Assembly (NCBI GenBank): GCA_964592595.1
Contig: CAZQFH010000100.1
Span: 1-7,174 of the forward strand
Length of the DNA: 7,174 nucleotides
Reading direction: 5' to 3'
From: UBA5536 sp964592595
GTDB lineage: Bacteria; Bacteroidota; Bacteroidia; Bacteroidales; F082
Below, piece after piece: positions 5,660 to 7,174 of the stretch. The notes below the pieces were generated by a model. The model saw only the letters and a program-made list of their open reading frames with translations. It had not been told where the DNA came from and did no database searches. The number at the start of each line of letters is the position of its first letter. The stretch's first letter is position 1. The position numbers and the translations under genes are program-made.

Positions 5660-7174
5660 ATGCAACAGAGGTACAAAAAGCGTGCAGACAGCCCCAAATA
5701 TGTGAGTCCAAAACAGCTAACAATCGAAGGATTTGAGACGCCATTTGAACAGACACTCAACCCCAGTAACCGCTGGGTCGTTTTAGCCAATTTGATACCA
5801 TGGGACGAAGTCTGCGTGACCTATCAAAAACACAAAGGATATTCACCTACTGGCCGTCACCCCATTAGCCCACGTGTGGTGATCGGTTCGATCATCATCA
5901 AGCACCTGTGCAACCTGGACGACAGAGAAACAGTTGCGCAGATATCAGAGAACATCTACATGCAATACTTTTTGGGCTATGCCAGTTTTAGCAATCAAGA
6001 ACCCTTTGATGCATCGCTGCTTACAGTTTTTCGCAAACGACTGGGAATGGATTTGGTCAACGCCATCAACGAGCAAATCGTAATGCTAAAAGCACGATAT
6101 GATTCACAACAGCAAGCACCAAAGGAGCAAGACCAAGACGATGCATCTGATAATGATGACCAGTCCAGTAGCAATAAAGGCAAATTGATTATGGACGCAA
6201 CAGCATGCCCACAAGACATTGCCTATCCAACAGATCTGGATTTACTTTCGGATGCCAGAGTAAAATCAGAGCAATTGATAGATCAGTTGTATGATATCAC
6301 TATCCACAAAGAAAAGCCACGGACATACCGACAGAAAGCCCGTAAAAAATATTTGGAGGTAGCGCAGAACAGAAACAAATCACGCAAAATCATACGAAAA
6401 GCAGTAGGAGAACAGCTAAGATTCCTCAAACGAAATATCCGAAACATAAACAGGCTCTTAGACACCTATGCAACCATTCCTCTAAAGAGCAAAGACTACA
6501 AATACCTGCTTGTCATTCAAACGCTTTACCAACAGCAGAATAAGATGTTCGAGCAGAGAAAACACAGTATTGATCATCGCATAGTGAGCATTCATCAACC
6601 TCATGTGCGCCCAATAGTAAGAGGCAAAAGCCAGGCAAAAGTAGAATTTGGTGCTAAGATTCAAGTCTCACTGATCGACGGCATTAGTTTTCTTGACAAG
6701 CTAAGCTGGGAAGCTTTCAACGAAGGAGTTCATATGCCGCAATACATAGAACAATACCACAGCAGATTTGGTTTTTATCCAAAAGAAGTACTGGCCGACA
6801 AGATTTATTGTACGCGAGTTAACAGAGCCTTGCTCAAAGAAAAAGGCATCAGGCTCATAGCCAAGCCACTAGGCAGACCACCGGCAGTGCCAATTCACCT
6901 AAGTCCGGGCGAGCGCAATCCAATAGAAGGGAAGTTTGGTCAGGCTAAAACAGGCTACGGACTAAACCGTATCAAAGCCAAGCTGATGGAAACAAGTGAA
7001 ACATGGATTGCAAGCACACTTTTGGTTCTCAACCTGGTCAAATTGGCCGGGCTGGGATTCCTATGGCGGATATTTTCAGAATATGAAAGTTTTTCAGCAA
7101 GCTGGGAAAAATGGGTGATTCATCGACTTGAGCATTTTTCAGCAGCAAAGTCAATTTTTCAAAGACGACTTTAT
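5660..7174 (+). CDS. DDE transposase of an IS5/IS1182-like element (C-terminus beyond window)
   Basis: The frame has 505 codons without a stop to the window edge, so the gene is partial at the 3' side but looks nearly complete. The ATG at 5660 is the first start after an in-frame TAA at 5645-5647. Residues about 37-145 match the N-terminal DUF772-type domain of IS5-like transposases (NRWVVLANLIPWDEV, YMQYFLGY, PFDASLLTVFRKRL). An acidic Gln/Asp/Ser linker spans about 152-172. The DDE catalytic core follows with D179 (MDATACPQD), D380 (VLADKIY) and E423 (NPIEGKFGQAKTGYGL); the PIVRGKSQAKVEFGAK stretch just before the second Asp region is characteristic of this transposase group. A basic helical insertion (about 215-290) lies between the first two Asp residues. 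All three catalytic residues are present and there is no frameshift, so the element may be active. It would cut and join at the ends of its own element. Confidence 0.9.
   Translation, partial: MQQRYKKRADSPKYVSPKQLTIEGFETPFEQTLNPSNRWVVLANLIPWDEVCVTYQKHKGYSPTGRHPISPRVVIGSIIIKHLCNLDDRETVAQISENIYMQYFLGYASFSNQEPFDASLLTVFRKRLGMDLVNAINEQIVMLKARYDSQQQAPKEQDQDDASDNDDQSSSNKGKLIMDATACPQDIAYPTDLDLLSDARVKSEQLIDQLYDITIHKEKPRTYRQKARKKYLEVAQNRNKSRKIIRKAVGEQLRFLKRNIRNINRLLDTYATIPLKSKDYKYLLVIQTLYQQQNKMFEQRKHSIDHRIVSIHQPHVRPIVRGKSQAKVEFGAKIQVSLIDGISFLDKLSWEAFNEGVHMPQYIEQYHSRFGFYPKEVLADKIYCTRVNRALLKEKGIRLIAKPLGRPPAVPIHLSPGERNPIEGKFGQAKTGYGLNRIKAKLMETSETWIASTLLVLNLVKLAGLGFLWRIFSEYESFSASWEKWVIHRLEHFSAAKSIFQRRLY

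Larger units (their letters stand above)
5583..7174 (+). mobile_element. IS5/IS1182-like insertion sequence, right end beyond the window
   Basis: The left end is near 5583, where GGGTCTGCTGAAAAACC looks like a terminal inverted repeat, followed by a promoter-like box and a single transposase gene. The right end is not reached: the transposase frame is still open at the last base. TTTTTCAGCAG at 7135-7145 is complementary to the core of the left end (5588-5598) but lies within the coding frame and does not continue into the GGGT part, so it is at most a subterminal copy. The target duplication cannot be seen. The element has landed in the second attC-like site. Confidence 0.7.

Noticed and set aside
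5995..6664. Three short minus-strand open frames
   Set aside because: All are antisense to the transposase, whose DDE motifs and domain order show that the plus strand is the coding strand.
7135..7145. TTTTTCAGCAG as the right terminal repeat of the insertion sequence
   Set aside because: It matches only 11 bases of the left end, diverges where GGGT should be mirrored, and lies inside an open transposase frame that continues to the window edge. The true right end is more likely outside.

Overview
The window comes from a Bacteroidota genome. Two long genes end in type IX secretion (T9SS) sorting domains, two short genes encode lipoproteins of the kind common in that phylum, and TAnnTTTG (-7 type) promoter boxes stand in front of two mobile-element genes. 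No stable RNA gene or CRISPR array was seen. The species cannot be told.

Layout, left to right. (1) Positions 1-87 look like the end of an insertion sequence reading leftwards, with 18 codons of a gene visible on the minus strand. (2) An open frame without a proper start (88-2121) encodes the C-terminal part of a large secreted beta-helix protein with a T9SS sorting domain. Its N-terminal part was probably cut off by that insertion. (3) A strong intergenic hairpin (2128-2173) precedes a well-placed Shine-Dalgarno and an intact 527-residue secreted protein (2190-3773), read here as a seven-unit beta-propeller with its own T9SS sorting domain. (4) From 3774 the character changes. There is a non-coding stretch with an attC-like folded site (3898-4034), then two AT-rich lipoprotein genes: an orphan (4188-4760) and a thioredoxin-fold protein with a CxxS active site (4909-5499). 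A 111-bp MITE-like element with 18-bp terminal inverted repeats lies between them. (5) Right after the second gene is the start of a second attC-like site. Its first 14 bases are an exact reverse complement of the 3' end of the first site. About 70 bp further on it is broken by an IS5/IS1182-like insertion sequence. The 505-codon transposase frame of this element runs open to the window end and has a complete DDE triad.

The main observation is that 4025-5512 behaves like a gene cassette of an integron-like system. In an integron, the R'' box of a cassette must pair with the first bases of the same cassette when it is circular. The window shows exactly that: a 14-bp perfect match between the left edge of the unit and the partial site at its right edge. 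No integrase is visible, and the box sequences depart from the classical GTTRRRY consensus, so this is an inference. At least three transposable elements have settled in these 7 kb. One seems to have broken a secreted-protein gene, one has split the cassette genes, and one has broken a recombination site.
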